NCBI GenBank assembly: GCA_016716135.1
Contig: JADJWX010000030.1
Location: 1-64,000, forward strand
DNA: 64,000 nt
Reading direction: 5' to 3'
From: Lewinellaceae bacterium
GTDB taxonomy: Bacteria > Bacteroidota > Bacteroidia > Chitinophagales > Saprospiraceae
Shown: positions 27,275 to 37,354 of the stretch, piece by piece
Layout of the letters: each line of letters starts with the position of its first letter
How positions within the stretch are numbered: the first letter of the stretch is position 1
Notes under the pieces: model-generated
What the model saw: only the letters and a program-made list of their open reading frames with translations
What the model was told of the DNA's origin: nothing
Database searches by the model: none
Position numbers and translations under genes: made by a program

Positions 27275-29182
27275 TTAGTTGTGGAAATACAAATTGTCTA
27301 CATAGACAGTATTGGCTCCTATAGGGCGCCCGACCAGGATATACTGCGCGATGTGCCCCCGGGTGACGAGGCCGGTAAAGTCGGACAATGGAATGTCGTA
27401 ACTGATCCATTGCCCTTTAGCCGGCATATCGTAGTTGATCTGGTGCTCAACATCGTCGCCGCCGCCAAAGGCGCCGTCCGCACCGAAATCGACCAATTTT
27501 ATTGCGAAGCTGCTAAAGTCGGCCGACCATACATCGATGTGAAAATGCGTCATACCGGTCGCGTTGACCGGGTTGATAACCGTTTCGATACCCACAAAAT
27601 CGAGAGCAGAGTATTTCTTCACGGCATTGCCCGCTACCTGGACATCTTCCAGCGTTGCGGCCGACCAATTCGTCCGCCAGGTGTCTACGGGTACATTGTT
27701 GTACACTTCACTAAACAGGGAAATGACATTTGCCTGCGGCAGCGTCGGCGCCGGCGCGGCAACGGTCGGGCTGCTTTGCATGGTGTTGCCGTTGTAGAAA
27801 TAAATGTTGTCGACGAAAAGGTTGGGCAGGTTGCCGGAAAGCACAATTTGAGCCAAATGAGCCTTGGAAGTCAGGCCGGTAAAACTGGCTAAGGGGATAT
27901 CCAGACTTATCCAGGTTTCGGAAGCCAAGGTCGAATTGTTGAACGTGAGTTCATGCGATGAATCGTCATTTCCACCAAACGCGCCGTCCGCACCGATATC
28001 CACCAGGAGCACTTTGAACTGGGAGGCAGGGCTGACCGGGTCCGGCGTCCAGATGTCAATATGGAAGTGAGTCATGGTGGTAGCGTCGATCGTGGGAGCT
28101 GTAAATTGTATGCCTACGAAATTCAACTGGGTATAGCGCTTAATGTCGTCGCCGGCCACCTGAACATCAAAGGTTTGTGCCGTCGAAAACTGCCAGTAGC
28201 CATTAAAGAAATCGACCGGAACATTATCATACGCATTGCTGAAAACGGAGATCACGTTATCGGCAGCCTCCGTCGGGACCGGGGCCGGCGTTTGCGGCAA
28301 AACCGGCGCTCCGGACGAAACGATTGTCAGGGAACCTTGCGAGGCCGATCCGGCCAGGGAGGCGCTGATTACGGCCGTGCCGGCATCCATCACCGTTACC
28401 ACACCGGCAGCATTCACACTGGCCACTGCGGCCGCTGAAGAGGCAAATTCAAAATAAGCCGGAGCGGCTTCTACCCGTTGGTCAACGCCGTTTGGAAGGT
28501 TTGCCACGGCAAAACCGGCAATGTTGAATGTATTCCCGGTTTCTGCATTTTCAGTCACATCTTCGCCGTTTATGATTCCGGAACGGGCATGCGCGATTGT
28601 CCCCAGATTTTCAAACCGCACTTCGTCTATCCAAAATGTATAGCCGTTGCCATCTTCGGGGCCTTCCGAAAAAAACAGCATGCCGCGCTCGGCCTTGAGT
28701 TTGGCAGGGTCCGGTATCGGAATGTAGTACTTTCTCCAGTTGGTATTCACCTCCAGGCCGTTTATAGCCGCCTGGTATTTGTTTTCTCCCAGGTCGTTGC
28801 CAAATCCGATGAGGTCTATCGAAGCCGGTTTTGACGCTTTGGCATAAAAAGTCAGCACGTTATAGCCGGACAAGTCGCGCCCGGTATTACTAAAATAAAC
28901 GCCGCCGGCATAGGCGCCTGCCGGATCATCAAAATCAGGCACGGCTATGCGCATGGAGGCAGTTCCTTTGTATTTCACATCGGTATCGACATCAAAGGCC
29001 CGTACATCCGAGCCGCCAAAAGCGGCATAGCCCAGGTCGGGACTAAAGGCATCGATAAAAACGTCGGCAGTTGCGGGGTAGGTTGCGGGACCCAGTTCAT
29101 CCAAGTCTCTTTTGCAGCTCAGAAAAAGCACAGTGTAAGCCAGAAAAAGACAGATGATTGGATATGTATAATGATGCTTCAT
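27275..29182 (-). CDS. Multi-module surface glycan-binding lipoprotein candidate
   Basis: 635 residues with a lipoprotein signal (MKHHYTYPIICLFLAYTVLFLSC). Modules in order: an N-terminal CBM-like sandwich (~25-190, AFDVDTDVKYKGTASMRI to FWIDEVRFEN), a Big_2-like Ig domain (~215-290, AAVASVNAAGVVTVMDAGTA), and two ~150-residue modules beginning VISVFSNAYDNVPVDFF and VISLFSEVYNNVPVDTW and ending LFVDNIYFYN and VYVDNLYFHN. The last two are homologous to modules of the T9SS protein at 16164-17723. There is no catalytic motif. Its place beside GH16 suggests the binding role that SusE/SusF/SGBP proteins have in standard clusters, though it is not recognisably homologous to them. Confidence 0.75.
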   Translation of the reverse strand: MKHHYTYPIICLFLAYTVLFLSCKRDLDELGPATYPATADVFIDAFSPDLGYAAFGGSDVRAFDVDTDVKYKGTASMRIAVPDFDDPAGAYAGGVYFSNTGRDLSGYNVLTFYAKASKPASIDLIGFGNDLGENKYQAAINGLEVNTNWRKYYIPIPDPAKLKAERGMLFFSEGPEDGNGYTFWIDEVRFENLGTIAHARSGIINGEDVTENAETGNTFNIAGFAVANLPNGVDQRVEAAPAYFEFASSAAAVASVNAAGVVTVMDAGTAVISASLAGSASQGSLTIVSSGAPVLPQTPAPVPTEAADNVISVFSNAYDNVPVDFFNGYWQFSTAQTFDVQVAGDDIKRYTQLNFVGIQFTAPTIDATTMTHFHIDIWTPDPVSPASQFKVLLVDIGADGAFGGNDDSSHELTFNNSTLASETWISLDIPLASFTGLTSKAHLAQIVLSGNLPNLFVDNIYFYNGNTMQSSPTVAAPAPTLPQANVISLFSEVYNNVPVDTWRTNWSAATLEDVQVAGNAVKKYSALDFVGIETVINPVNATGMTHFHIDVWSADFSSFAIKLVDFGADGAFGGGDDVEHQINYDMPAKGQWISYDIPLSDFTGLVTRGHIAQYILVGRPIGANTVYVDNLYFHN

Positions 29183-29209
29183 CAGTTGAAAATTTATTCG
29201 GTGGATGGA

Positions 29210-32200
29210 CTACTGAAAGATATTGATGCGCAGATAGGTTCGGATTTCCCATTCGTTGCCATTGCCATAACCCGGTGCGGTCGGATCACACTCCAGTTCG
29301 CCGGCTGCATTGATAAAATGCGTCGGACAATAGCGCGGTGAGTACTGGTCCAGGGTGCGGTAGATGCCCTGAACGCCAATTTGTGTGTTGGGCAATTCAA
29401 GCCAGCTCGGTTTGCCCAGCGTCGTGGAAAGGTCCAACATGAATTGCTGGGGGAACGTCAGGTTGAAATCCCGGTGATAATCATACGGGCCCCAATCGTT
29501 GATTTTTACTGCCGAAACCAGTTTGATGTTTTTATACACCATGCGCAAGTCAAGGCCAAAGCGCTGGATCGTTCGAACAGCGTCGCCGTTGGCCTGGGCA
29601 TTTCCAACGTAAGCATTGGCGATAAACCCAAGATCGGGGTTCAATTTGGACACGATACGCGCATAGGCTTCCCAGAGGTCCTCGGCAGGTGCGGAGCCGG
29701 GAAAAGCAAAGGTGGTCCGGCCATCCGGCAGAATACCGATGGCTGCATCCTGGATAGTAGGCAGATGCCGGAAAACGAAACCTGCGCTCACAGCCAGTCT
29801 GGCATCTTCGGACCGGTCGTTGTCCCAGTCGTACATCCAGGTGGCCGGTGTGGGGTCATAGGTAATCAGGAGTTCGCCGGCTGTGGTTTCGCGGTTGGCG
29901 CGCACGGAGAACGGGTCGTCCAGAATATTCCGGGGCCGGCCGGGCGCCTGCACGTCGCCGGGGATGGGGCCTTCGATGGGGCGCTGCCACAAGAAATTGG
30001 GCGCCAGTTGGAAATTGCCCATCGTATAGGTGAATCCGGTCAGGAAGTTATATTGGTTTCCGCTTCCGCTGTCCTTCAAGCGCCAGCCGGTGAACGTTTT
30101 GGTGTAATCGGCGCCACCGGTTGCGACGAGGGCCATTGCGGCAGCTTGCGCGTACCAGTTGACTCTTCCTTTCGAAAAGGTCAGTTTCAGTTTGCCGCCC
30201 CAGTTATCCTCCGGCCGGATTTTGTCCTGGTAAACGGTATAATCGCCTCTGGAACCGTCAACGATCTGGAACGTCCGGTCTATGAGCGGTTGTCCGCCCC
30301 AGATGCCGCCCAGTTCAAGCCCCAGAGCGCCCAATTTTGTTTTTGCATGCAGGGTAGCCCTGCGCGTCTTTGGCACCGGTATCGCAAAGGAGCTTTCCGT
30401 GGTACCCCGTTGTTCCAGATCTTCATGAAAAATCCCGGTCAGGTCGATGCCCGCAATGGTACGGCTGTACTTCACCAGGATAGCGGGGTTGGCCCCCCAC
30501 CACAATTCGGGTCCCATGGCAATGCTGAGGCCTTTGAGTTTTCGCTTGCCATCAAGTTCAAAACCCAGCGGCGCCTGGCCGTTATAAATGTCGATGTTGG
30601 GGCCATAATTTGCTTCCGGATACAGGCCGAAAAAATCGCCTTCGTAACCCCAATGGTAGTGGCCGGTACGGTAAAAGCCGGTAAGGTCAAAGTCTTTGTG
30701 GTTCCAGTTTATATTGGCCCGGTATACCTGAATTCTGTTGGCATCGGCCAAATTGACCGGCCCGTTGGCTGTGTTTACCACCACGGGGCGTCCGCGATTT
30801 TCATAAAAAATTTCGTTGATGGGGTTTTGTGCCACATTACCCAGGATGTTTACTTCCACATTGGCACGCAGGTTTGCGGTCGGATTGCCGGCCACGCCTA
30901 CGAAAAAAGACTGCATGTGGTCGAAACCCAATTGGTTGGGAAATACTTCTGCTTCCGGGTCGGCTTCTTCCGGCGTGGAGATCAAACTTCCCCCGGTGTT
31001 GAAGGTGGATAGGTCGGCGCTCAGGCGGCTCAGCCGGATTTTGCCGGATTGTTCACTTTCCAAAGCGGCCTTATCACCTCGGGCTTTCACGACGGCATCC
31101 ATCAATTGGATTTGCCCGAAATATTCGTTGATCGCCGCTGCCGTAACACCCTCCCGGAAAGGTTGGAAAGCATGCACCTCTTTTAAGGCATAATACGCGG
31201 CGCGGGGGTATAACTGGTAAAGGCCGCGCGGGCTTGTCGGACCTTTGGCGCACACCCCGAACCATTCTTCGTTCATGTTATTTTCGCCCGGTGCAAAGTC
31301 GTTCAGATAGCCGCCGTTGCTCCATGAGGCATTATTATCATGGACATCCAGATTCTGGGTTTGGCCAAATTTCCACCAGCCGTCGCTAAATTGAAAGGTG
31401 AAGCCTCCAATAGAATTTCCAACCTTTCCCAAACCCGCTGCGTTTTCATAAATTTCCTTCCAGTTTCCAACCAAATAATACGCCTGGGCCTGCTGATCTT
31501 CGGCATTTTCAATTGCGTTGAAGGCATCGGCCCCAAATTCCGTGAACATGATCGGCTTGTTCAATTTTTCCTTAACAGCCTGAAACGCATCCCCGAAGGA
31601 AATGCCCCGGTACATGTTGGTGCCAAGGATGTCTATATCCCTGCATTCTTCGGCAATAATGTCCAGGAAAAGCAGATCGCCATTACAAATAGCTACGGGG
31701 TGCGCCGTGTCGATTGCTTTCATGGCTACGACAGCTCGTTAAACAGCTTGTACATATGCCGCGCGCGCAAGGTTGCTTTTCTGTCCTCCAGAGGAATATC
31801 CTCGGTTTCGGCGCCATCCCAGAAAAGCCCGTAGTTATTTTCATTGCCGAGTAAATACATAAGCAGGCCGGGCGTGCCTTTATATTCCTGAGTCATCGCC
31901 TTTACTTCTGCAAGCAATAACTCGCGAACCCGGGGATCAGCATATTCGGTATTTCCAACCCAGGCGCTTTCCAACGTTAGCCCGTAGCGGCCGAAAGAAT
32001 GGTTGAGCATAGTGTAAATGCCGTACTTTTCGTAGATGTACTGAATCCACCGTGCCGGCACCCCGGTATATTGCCGGATGGCATTGACGCCCATATTTTT
32101 CAGCATGGGCATTTCAGCGTCAAGCGCCGCTTTAATTATGTCATCGGATTGATTCCATAAGCTGTAGGAATAATTGGTACCAATGGGGAAGTAATCCCAA

Positions 32201-32343
32201 TTCATACCGTTGATCATGAAATCATTGCCATTAACTACCAGTTTTGTTCCCGCGCCACCCTGCACCAGGGTTACCCGGTCAGTTTGGGAAAAGACCAGGG
32301 CAGGAAGCAAGCAAAGAGCCAGTTGTAGTAAAATGTTCTTCAT
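29210..32343 (-). CDS. Clan GH-A glycosidase fused to a probable outer-membrane beta-barrel, frameshifted
   Basis: About 1,044 residues after joining near 31726-31731 (one added base gives NELS-VAMKAIDTAHP). Signal peptide MKNILLQLALCLLPALVFSQ. Residues ~25-420 form a TIM-barrel glycosidase of the GH2/GH5 type: acid/base Glu in YLLGNENNYGLFWDG, nucleophile Glu in PIMFTEFGADAFNA. From about residue 500 to the end the sequence changes to long alternating strands with aromatic girdles (ANINWNHKDFDLTGFYRTGHYHW, LGALGLELGGIWGGQP, KINDWGPYDYHRDFNLTF) and ends IRTYLRINIFQ, close to the aromatic end expected of an outer-membrane barrel. No sorting domain. If the reading is right, the enzyme is anchored by its own barrel, possibly a pore. 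It is the promoter-proximal gene of the cluster. Confidence 0.65.
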
Positions 32344-32352
32344 TTTTATCAT

Positions 32353-32672
32353 TGTTTAAGAAGCCTTTTACGCTTTGTTTTTCTTTTTTATACCGGGCGG
32401 GCATCCCGACGATGGCCAAAAGCCCTGTTCCAAACGACGCTCCCGATTTAAACACATTGCTTTTGTACTGCAGCAAGCCCGTCAGCGACCATTCTGTTTC
32501 GCTACCTGCAAACTGCGCATCCACAATATTTCGCAAGCCGAGTAGTTGCGCCAAATCTAGAGTGGTTTTTACCACAACCTTTAATAAAAGACCTCATCAA
32601 TTTTTTCATCAATTATGCTAAACGACTACTTCATTTTTATGCCTTTTAGATCATAATTCACTGATAGTTAGA
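32353..32672. other. Divergent intergenic region of the glucan cluster
   Basis: About 345 bp separate the first minus-strand cluster gene from its divergent regulator. A 98-codon minus-strand frame here shows no family features and is judged non-coding or residual. Operators for both directions would be expected in this interval; no convincing inverted operator was found by eye. Confidence 0.3.
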
Positions 32673-32680
32673 TATCTTTG
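32673..32680 (+). promoter_or_regulatory. Bacteroidetes -7 box of the cluster regulator
   Basis: TATCTTTG matches TAnnTTTG. It lies 18 bases before the ATG at 32699 and overlaps the only earlier in-frame start (TTG at 32678). That argues for the ATG as the true start with a very short leader. Confidence 0.45.
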
Positions 32681-32698
32681 TCAATAACAAACTTGCTC

Positions 32699-35575
32699 AT
32701 GGGATATTGTACCTGCGACACAAAGCGCGTGTTTTGCCTGATTTTTTCCGTTTTGCTGAGTGGCCAGACCGAGGCTTTTTCAGGCAAATACCCCATTCAA
32801 AATTTCACACCAGGGGACTACAAAGCCGGCATTCAAAACATTGATTTTGCCCAAAACAGGGACATGACGCTTTTTGTCGCAAACAATTTAGGCGTACTTG
32901 CTTACAACGGCAATGATTGGGAAGTACACGCGTACAAACCCGGCAAGAAGGAACGGTCGCTGGCTTTTGATGAAACGACGAACCGGTTATACGTCGGCTC
33001 GCAAGGTGAATTCGGATATTTTAACGGAGACTGGAATTACAATTCGCTTACAGCGACCATTCCCGCAGATGCGAGGGACTTCGACGAGGTGTGGGATGTT
33101 TTCCTGATCCATTCAAAAGTATATTTCTGTACTTTCCAGGGCATTTACATGTACGACGGCCAGTCTATTCAGGTGATTAAACATAGCGAGGGCCTGGACA
33201 GATCGTTTCATTCCAACGGGAAACTATATACCCAAAGTCCATCGGGCAGGTTATTCGAGGTCAAAGGCACGGAGTTAATACCCGCGCACCCGCAAAGCCT
33301 CAAAAGCCGGGTCATAGCCGGCGTAATTCAACAGGATGAAGGCTATTTATTGTTCGACATTTCCGGAGAAATTGAGTTTGTCACTGCATTCGGTGTAAGC
33401 AGGAAATATGACAACCTAATCCAGGCGCTGCATGGAAAATATGTGAATCATGTGCTCCAACTTTCCGATACGCGCCTGGTCATATCAACACAAACAGCCG
33501 GTTTGTTTATATACGATCTTCAAAAACAGGCTACAGAAAACATTACACAGGACGATGGGCTACTCAGCAATACCTGCCTGCGCGCCTTTCAGGATCATTC
33601 CGGCAATTTGTGGGTGGGCATGCAAAACGGTATTGCGCTGGTTGACATAAACTCGCCGGTGCGTTTCATCAACCAGGAGATCAATATCCAGGGTAGTGGT
33701 TATGAAGCATTTGAAACAACCGACGGCACCTATTATACCACTACAAACGGGATTTATTTTTTGGCAAAAAATACTAGGCAAAGCGTATTTCTGCCGGGAA
33801 CAGAAGGTCCGGCATACGGCCTGCAAAAAATCAATGGGAAGCTCTATGCAGGGCACCATACCGGCCTCTTTGTGTTGGAAAAAGGCAAAGCCAAACGACT
33901 GGCAGGCACCGATGGTTTATGGCAGGTGAAGCAATTGCGGTCAAGGCCCGGATTTGCTGTTGGCGGCACTTACTCCGGCCTGTATCTATTCAAAATCAAT
34001 TCGGCCAGTGAAGAGTTGCAAGCCGTTCAAAAAATAAAAGGCTTCAACGAATCGAGCCGTTTTTTTGAAGAAGACCGGCAAGGACGAATATGGGTAGGAC
34101 AATTTTACAAGGGTTTGTACCAATTGATCCTGGCAGAAGACCTCTCCTCCGCCACTGTTACTAAAATATCCAAAAACAATAATAACCCGATAGATGAGCA
34201 GATTATCCTGAGCAGTATAGACAATGATATTTATTTAGCCACAAAGACCGGTTTATACAAACTGGATCAAACGACAGACCGGATCGTTGATGCCGATATA
34301 TTTCCGGAAGAAATCAGAAAACAACAAGTCTATTTACTGGTTCAGGATAAGAAAAAAAACATCCATGTATTTGCAGAAAACCTCGTTGGCTTCTTTAAAC
34401 AAATCAGCGCCAACAACTACGTTTTTGTGCCCTCCTCTTTGTTTCAATTGCGCTACCATTTTAATAATGACCTTTTAAACATCTCGGTCAACATGCAAAA
34501 TGGCGTCATGTTTAATGCGAATGAAGGCTTCCTGTACTACAAGCCTGAAGCTGAAAACCGCATAGCCGTTGAAAAACCGCTTGTTGTAAGCAAGGTGTAC
34601 AGCGTTACCGAAGACAGCATTTTATATGCCCGAAAAGCCTTTGGAGTTAACCCGGAAAATATTGAAAAACTGATCGTTTCGCATAATGCCAGAGTTTTGC
34701 AGTTTCATGTAGAATCGTTTCAGTTCAATGAAGTCAACAATCAACAATTCCGGTATTTTTTAAAAGGCTTTGACCAGAATTACGGCGAGTGGACCAATAT
34801 TACAACCAAAGAATACACCAATCTTATAGAGGGCGAATATGAGTTTCTTGTACAAACCCGAAACTATTTTGGCGACATTGTAACCAGCCGGCCATTATTG
34901 CTGCAAGTAAAACCGCCATTTCAAAGAAGCATCTATGCCAAGTTTTTATACTTTTTCCTTGGGGTTTTATCAATTTTCCAAATTGTTCGATTTCAAAAAC
35001 GCCGCTATACCAAAAAAGCAAAAGAAGTGGAAGAAGGGAAACAACGGGAACTGGCAGAAAAACAAAAAGAGCTTATTGAAATAGAACAACAAAAGGAACT
35101 GGAGGTGCGCCAACTGGAAGAAGACAAAGTGAAAAGTGAATTGCGGCACACAAATAACCTATTAGCGGCTTCGATAATGAATTTAGTCGTGAAAAATGAG
35201 TTTATAGAATCTATAAAAAAAGACCTGAAGGAAGTCAGGCGCAAGGGGAAAAGTATTGAAACAAAGCAGGCACTGGAGCAAATCGTAAAAGAAATTGATA
35301 CAAACCTGCGGCTACAGGAAGACTGGGAGCAATTTGAGCACCATTTCGACCAGGTGCATGGCGATTTTTTAACCCGGTTAAGAACTGAATTTCTGGACCT
35401 TACACCCAATGAGCAAAAACTCTGCGCATTTCTCCGGCTAAATTTGAATACCAAAGAAATTGCCAACCTCATGTGCATTTCCCTCCGTGGCGTAGAGGTA
35501 GCCCGTTACCGGCTGCGGCAAAAACTAAACCTTGCCACGGGGCAAAATTTGTCAAAGTTTATTCTGGAATATTAA
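32699..35575 (+). CDS. Membrane sensor-regulator: beta-propeller, Y_Y_Y, TM, coiled coil, LuxR-type HTH
   Basis: About 958 residues. The N-terminal signal is followed by a two-component-regulator-type propeller (repeats such as TNRLYVGSQGEFGYFNG, SGNLWVGMQNGIALVD, QGRIWVGQFYKGLYQL), a Y_Y_Y domain (~650-740, FRYFLKGFDQNYGEWTNIT), one membrane helix (FLYFFLGVLSIFQIVRF), a Glu/Lys-rich coiled coil, and a C-terminal LuxR-like helix-turn-helix (LTPNEQKLCAFLRLNLNTKEIANLMCISLRG). No histidine kinase or receiver is present, so ligand sensing in the periplasm would be coupled directly to DNA binding. It is transcribed divergently from the glucan cluster and is its likely activator. The inducer is probably a beta-glucan oligosaccharide (inference). 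Confidence 0.85.
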   Translation: MGYCTCDTKRVFCLIFSVLLSGQTEAFSGKYPIQNFTPGDYKAGIQNIDFAQNRDMTLFVANNLGVLAYNGNDWEVHAYKPGKKERSLAFDETTNRLYVGSQGEFGYFNGDWNYNSLTATIPADARDFDEVWDVFLIHSKVYFCTFQGIYMYDGQSIQVIKHSEGLDRSFHSNGKLYTQSPSGRLFEVKGTELIPAHPQSLKSRVIAGVIQQDEGYLLFDISGEIEFVTAFGVSRKYDNLIQALHGKYVNHVLQLSDTRLVISTQTAGLFIYDLQKQATENITQDDGLLSNTCLRAFQDHSGNLWVGMQNGIALVDINSPVRFINQEINIQGSGYEAFETTDGTYYTTTNGIYFLAKNTRQSVFLPGTEGPAYGLQKINGKLYAGHHTGLFVLEKGKAKRLAGTDGLWQVKQLRSRPGFAVGGTYSGLYLFKINSASEELQAVQKIKGFNESSRFFEEDRQGRIWVGQFYKGLYQLILAEDLSSATVTKISKNNNNPIDEQIILSSIDNDIYLATKTGLYKLDQTTDRIVDADIFPEEIRKQQVYLLVQDKKKNIHVFAENLVGFFKQISANNYVFVPSSLFQLRYHFNNDLLNISVNMQNGVMFNANEGFLYYKPEAENRIAVEKPLVVSKVYSVTEDSILYARKAFGVNPENIEKLIVSHNARVLQFHVESFQFNEVNNQQFRYFLKGFDQNYGEWTNITTKEYTNLIEGEYEFLVQTRNYFGDIVTSRPLLLQVKPPFQRSIYAKFLYFFLGVLSIFQIVRFQKRRYTKKAKEVEEGKQRELAEKQKELIEIEQQKELEVRQLEEDKVKSELRHTNNLLAASIMNLVVKNEFIESIKKDLKEVRRKGKSIETKQALEQIVKEIDTNLRLQEDWEQFEHHFDQVHGDFLTRLRTEFLDLTPNEQKLCAFLRLNLNTKEIANLMCISLRGVEVARYRLRQKLNLATGQNLSKFILEY

Positions 35576-35613
35576 TGTTTGCACGTTTCTGAGGAGTATA
35601 AAAAATAGAAAAT

Positions 35614-35644
35614 GGCTCATCGCTCCGGCACGGAGCGATGAGCC
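35614..35644. terminator. Bidirectional hairpin between convergent genes
   Basis: A perfect 14 bp stem, GGCTCATCGCTCCG, with a GCA loop. On the minus strand it is followed by TTTTCTATTTTTT, a good rho-independent terminator for the lipoprotein gene at 35679-36455. It also stands 38 bp past the regulator's stop. Confidence 0.75.
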
Positions 35645-35678
35645 AAAATTATCTTGGAAAAGATCGGAAGCAGTTCGC

Positions 35679-36455
35679 TTAAGGCGCAGGAATTAATTGA
35701 ATAGCCGGCGCAACTGTCGGAGGTGCAATATCGAACGGTTCACCGGAAGACTGCGGCACAGGCGCATTGGCAAACAAGGAAAGCGGCAGCGCCGATATTG
35801 CTGCAACATCACGAATCCGGATCGTCACCCGGGGCAAGGAAGAGGTAGAGCCGTCAGTACGCTCCGTCACGTTGAGCACATCAAAAGCCACAAGCCCAAG
35901 GTTATGCCCCATCAGATTCCCGTTCAACGGGGAGTAATTGATGCTGATGTCGCTGTCGTACACCACCGCCAAAACCGTCTGGCCAATCAAAGTAGCCAGG
36001 CCCGCAGCACGCAAAGGCGTGATATCCGGGATTTTATCAAGCAGTACCTCGCGGTCATCGTCCGGTTGTTTGGCGCCGAGGCCAGGGCCGGGTGTAAGGT
36101 AATTCTGTGTGCCATTTGTTGTTGGGCCGGTATTTTTCCAGGAATTCAGGATCGTTTTCGGGGCGAACCACCCCTCATCGCCGACCTGGCCAGTGTACAG
36201 GTCGATTGTTTTCCCGACATTTTCCTCAAAATATCGCAGCGGGAGCCGCAACCCAATATCGGCAAGTTGGTCGTTCACGTCGACGGCAGAAAAATTGTTC
36301 GGTTCATTCCCGTTATCGATGCTTTCTTCATCAATCAGCAGCAACACAGCGGTATTGTTGTCGAAATTATCATTTTGCGGGTTTGAACTTTTGTCGCAGG
36401 CTGCAAAAAGCAACAACGTGCAACAGGAAAACAACAGCAAGGATTTGTTTTGCAT
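35679..36455 (-). CDS. Lipoprotein of unknown function
   Basis: 258 residues with the lipobox LLLFAAC (MQNKSLLLFSCCTLLLFAAC). The body is acidic (NDNFDNNTAVLLLIDEESIDNGNEPNNFSAVDVNDQLAD) and rich in Asp and Asn, with a Pro-rich C-terminal tail (IAPPTVAPAIQLIPAP). I do not recognise a family. It is convergent with the glucan-cluster regulator, with a hairpin terminator between them, so probably not part of that cluster. Exported and membrane-anchored is all the sequence supports. Confidence 0.7.
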   Translation of the reverse strand: MQNKSLLLFSCCTLLLFAACDKSSNPQNDNFDNNTAVLLLIDEESIDNGNEPNNFSAVDVNDQLADIGLRLPLRYFEENVGKTIDLYTGQVGDEGWFAPKTILNSWKNTGPTTNGTQNYLTPGPGLGAKQPDDDREVLLDKIPDITPLRAAGLATLIGQTVLAVVYDSDISINYSPLNGNLMGHNLGLVAFDVLNVTERTDGSTSSLPRVTIRIRDVAAISALPLSLFANAPVPQSSGEPFDIAPPTVAPAIQLIPAP

Positions 36456-36651
36456 GACAGATAGTGTTTGTTTAAGAAATATTGGGAACTTGATCTAACA
36501 GGGATAGTATTAATTTGTTGGCAAATTGGCCAGGCCAGAACACTGCGTTAACGCTTTTAATTACCCGCTCCCGATTCGATTAAGAAATAATTAATGCTAC
36601 CCTTGCACCGCCCGGTATGAATCTGAAATAAAATGATAAATAATTCAGCCT

Positions 36652-37314
36652 ATGCTAACGAGTGACTTCCTGCAATTCCTGTACGACCTCTCCCAAAACA
36701 ACAACCGGGAGTGGTTTACCGAAAACAAAAAACGCTTTGAAAAAACAGCCAAAAAGCCCTTTGAGGATTTTGTCGCCGCGCTCATTTCCCGGATAAAAAA
36801 ATTTGAGCCGGATTTTCAAACCACGCCCAAGGACAGCATATTCCGCATCCACCGTGATACGCGTTTTTCATCGGATAAAACGCCGTACAAAACCCACATG
36901 TCGGCCGTGTTTACCTCGCAAGGCCGCAAAACCATGCAGGAGCCCGGCTACTATTTTCAAATTAGTTTCGGGAGCCTGAGCCTTGGCGGCGGCGCCTATT
37001 TTTTGGAAAAAGAAAACCTGCTCAAGGTTCGCCAGGCGATCATTAATGCTCCGGAGGCCTTTCAAAAACTAACACAGGCGCCGGACTTCACAGCCAAATT
37101 CGGTGAACTGAAAGGTGAGAAAAACAAGATTCTGGCGCCGGAATTTAAAGCACTGGCCAATGCCATCCCGGCCTTGTACAACAAGCAGTTTTATTACATG
37201 ACTGAAATTGATCCGGAAATTGTACTCCAGCCGGATGCCGTCGAAGCTGTTGCCGGGTATTTCGAAGCCGGCAAGCCGCTGAACGATTTTTTCCGGAAAG
37301 CCCTGGGGTTGTAG
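36652..37314 (+). CDS. DUF2461 (TIGR02453) family protein
   Basis: 220 residues, cytoplasmic. Family features: FLYDLSQNNNREWFTENKKRFE at the N terminus, IFRIHRDTRFSSDKTPYKTHMSAVF in the middle and GGGAYFLEKENLLKVRQAI later. DUF2461 proteins are widespread and uncharacterised. Length is as usual for the family. It stands alone on the plus strand and its stop lies about 40 bp from the converging peptidase gene. Confidence 0.9.
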   Translation: MLTSDFLQFLYDLSQNNNREWFTENKKRFEKTAKKPFEDFVAALISRIKKFEPDFQTTPKDSIFRIHRDTRFSSDKTPYKTHMSAVFTSQGRKTMQEPGYYFQISFGSLSLGGGAYFLEKENLLKVRQAIINAPEAFQKLTQAPDFTAKFGELKGEKNKILAPEFKALANAIPALYNKQFYYMTEIDPEIVLQPDAVEAVAGYFEAGKPLNDFFRKALGL

Positions 37315-37354
37315 TCGAACTCGCGCTGAAATTTGAAATCGCAGGCCGGGTAGC

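Noticed and set aside
29381..31012. 543-codon plus-strand frame opposite the barrel glycosidase
   Set aside because: Antisense shadow of a well-supported gene; no signal or domain features.
32279..32575. 98-codon minus-strand frame between the glucan operon and its regulator
   Set aside because: No signal, no domain, overlaps the operon's first gene; treated as regulatory intergenic DNA.
16164..35575. SusC/SusD pair
   Set aside because: Looked for a ~1,000-residue TonB-dependent receptor with a plug domain and a SusD-like lipoprotein in the cluster; none was found. The large barrel protein has a glycosidase N terminus, not a plug.
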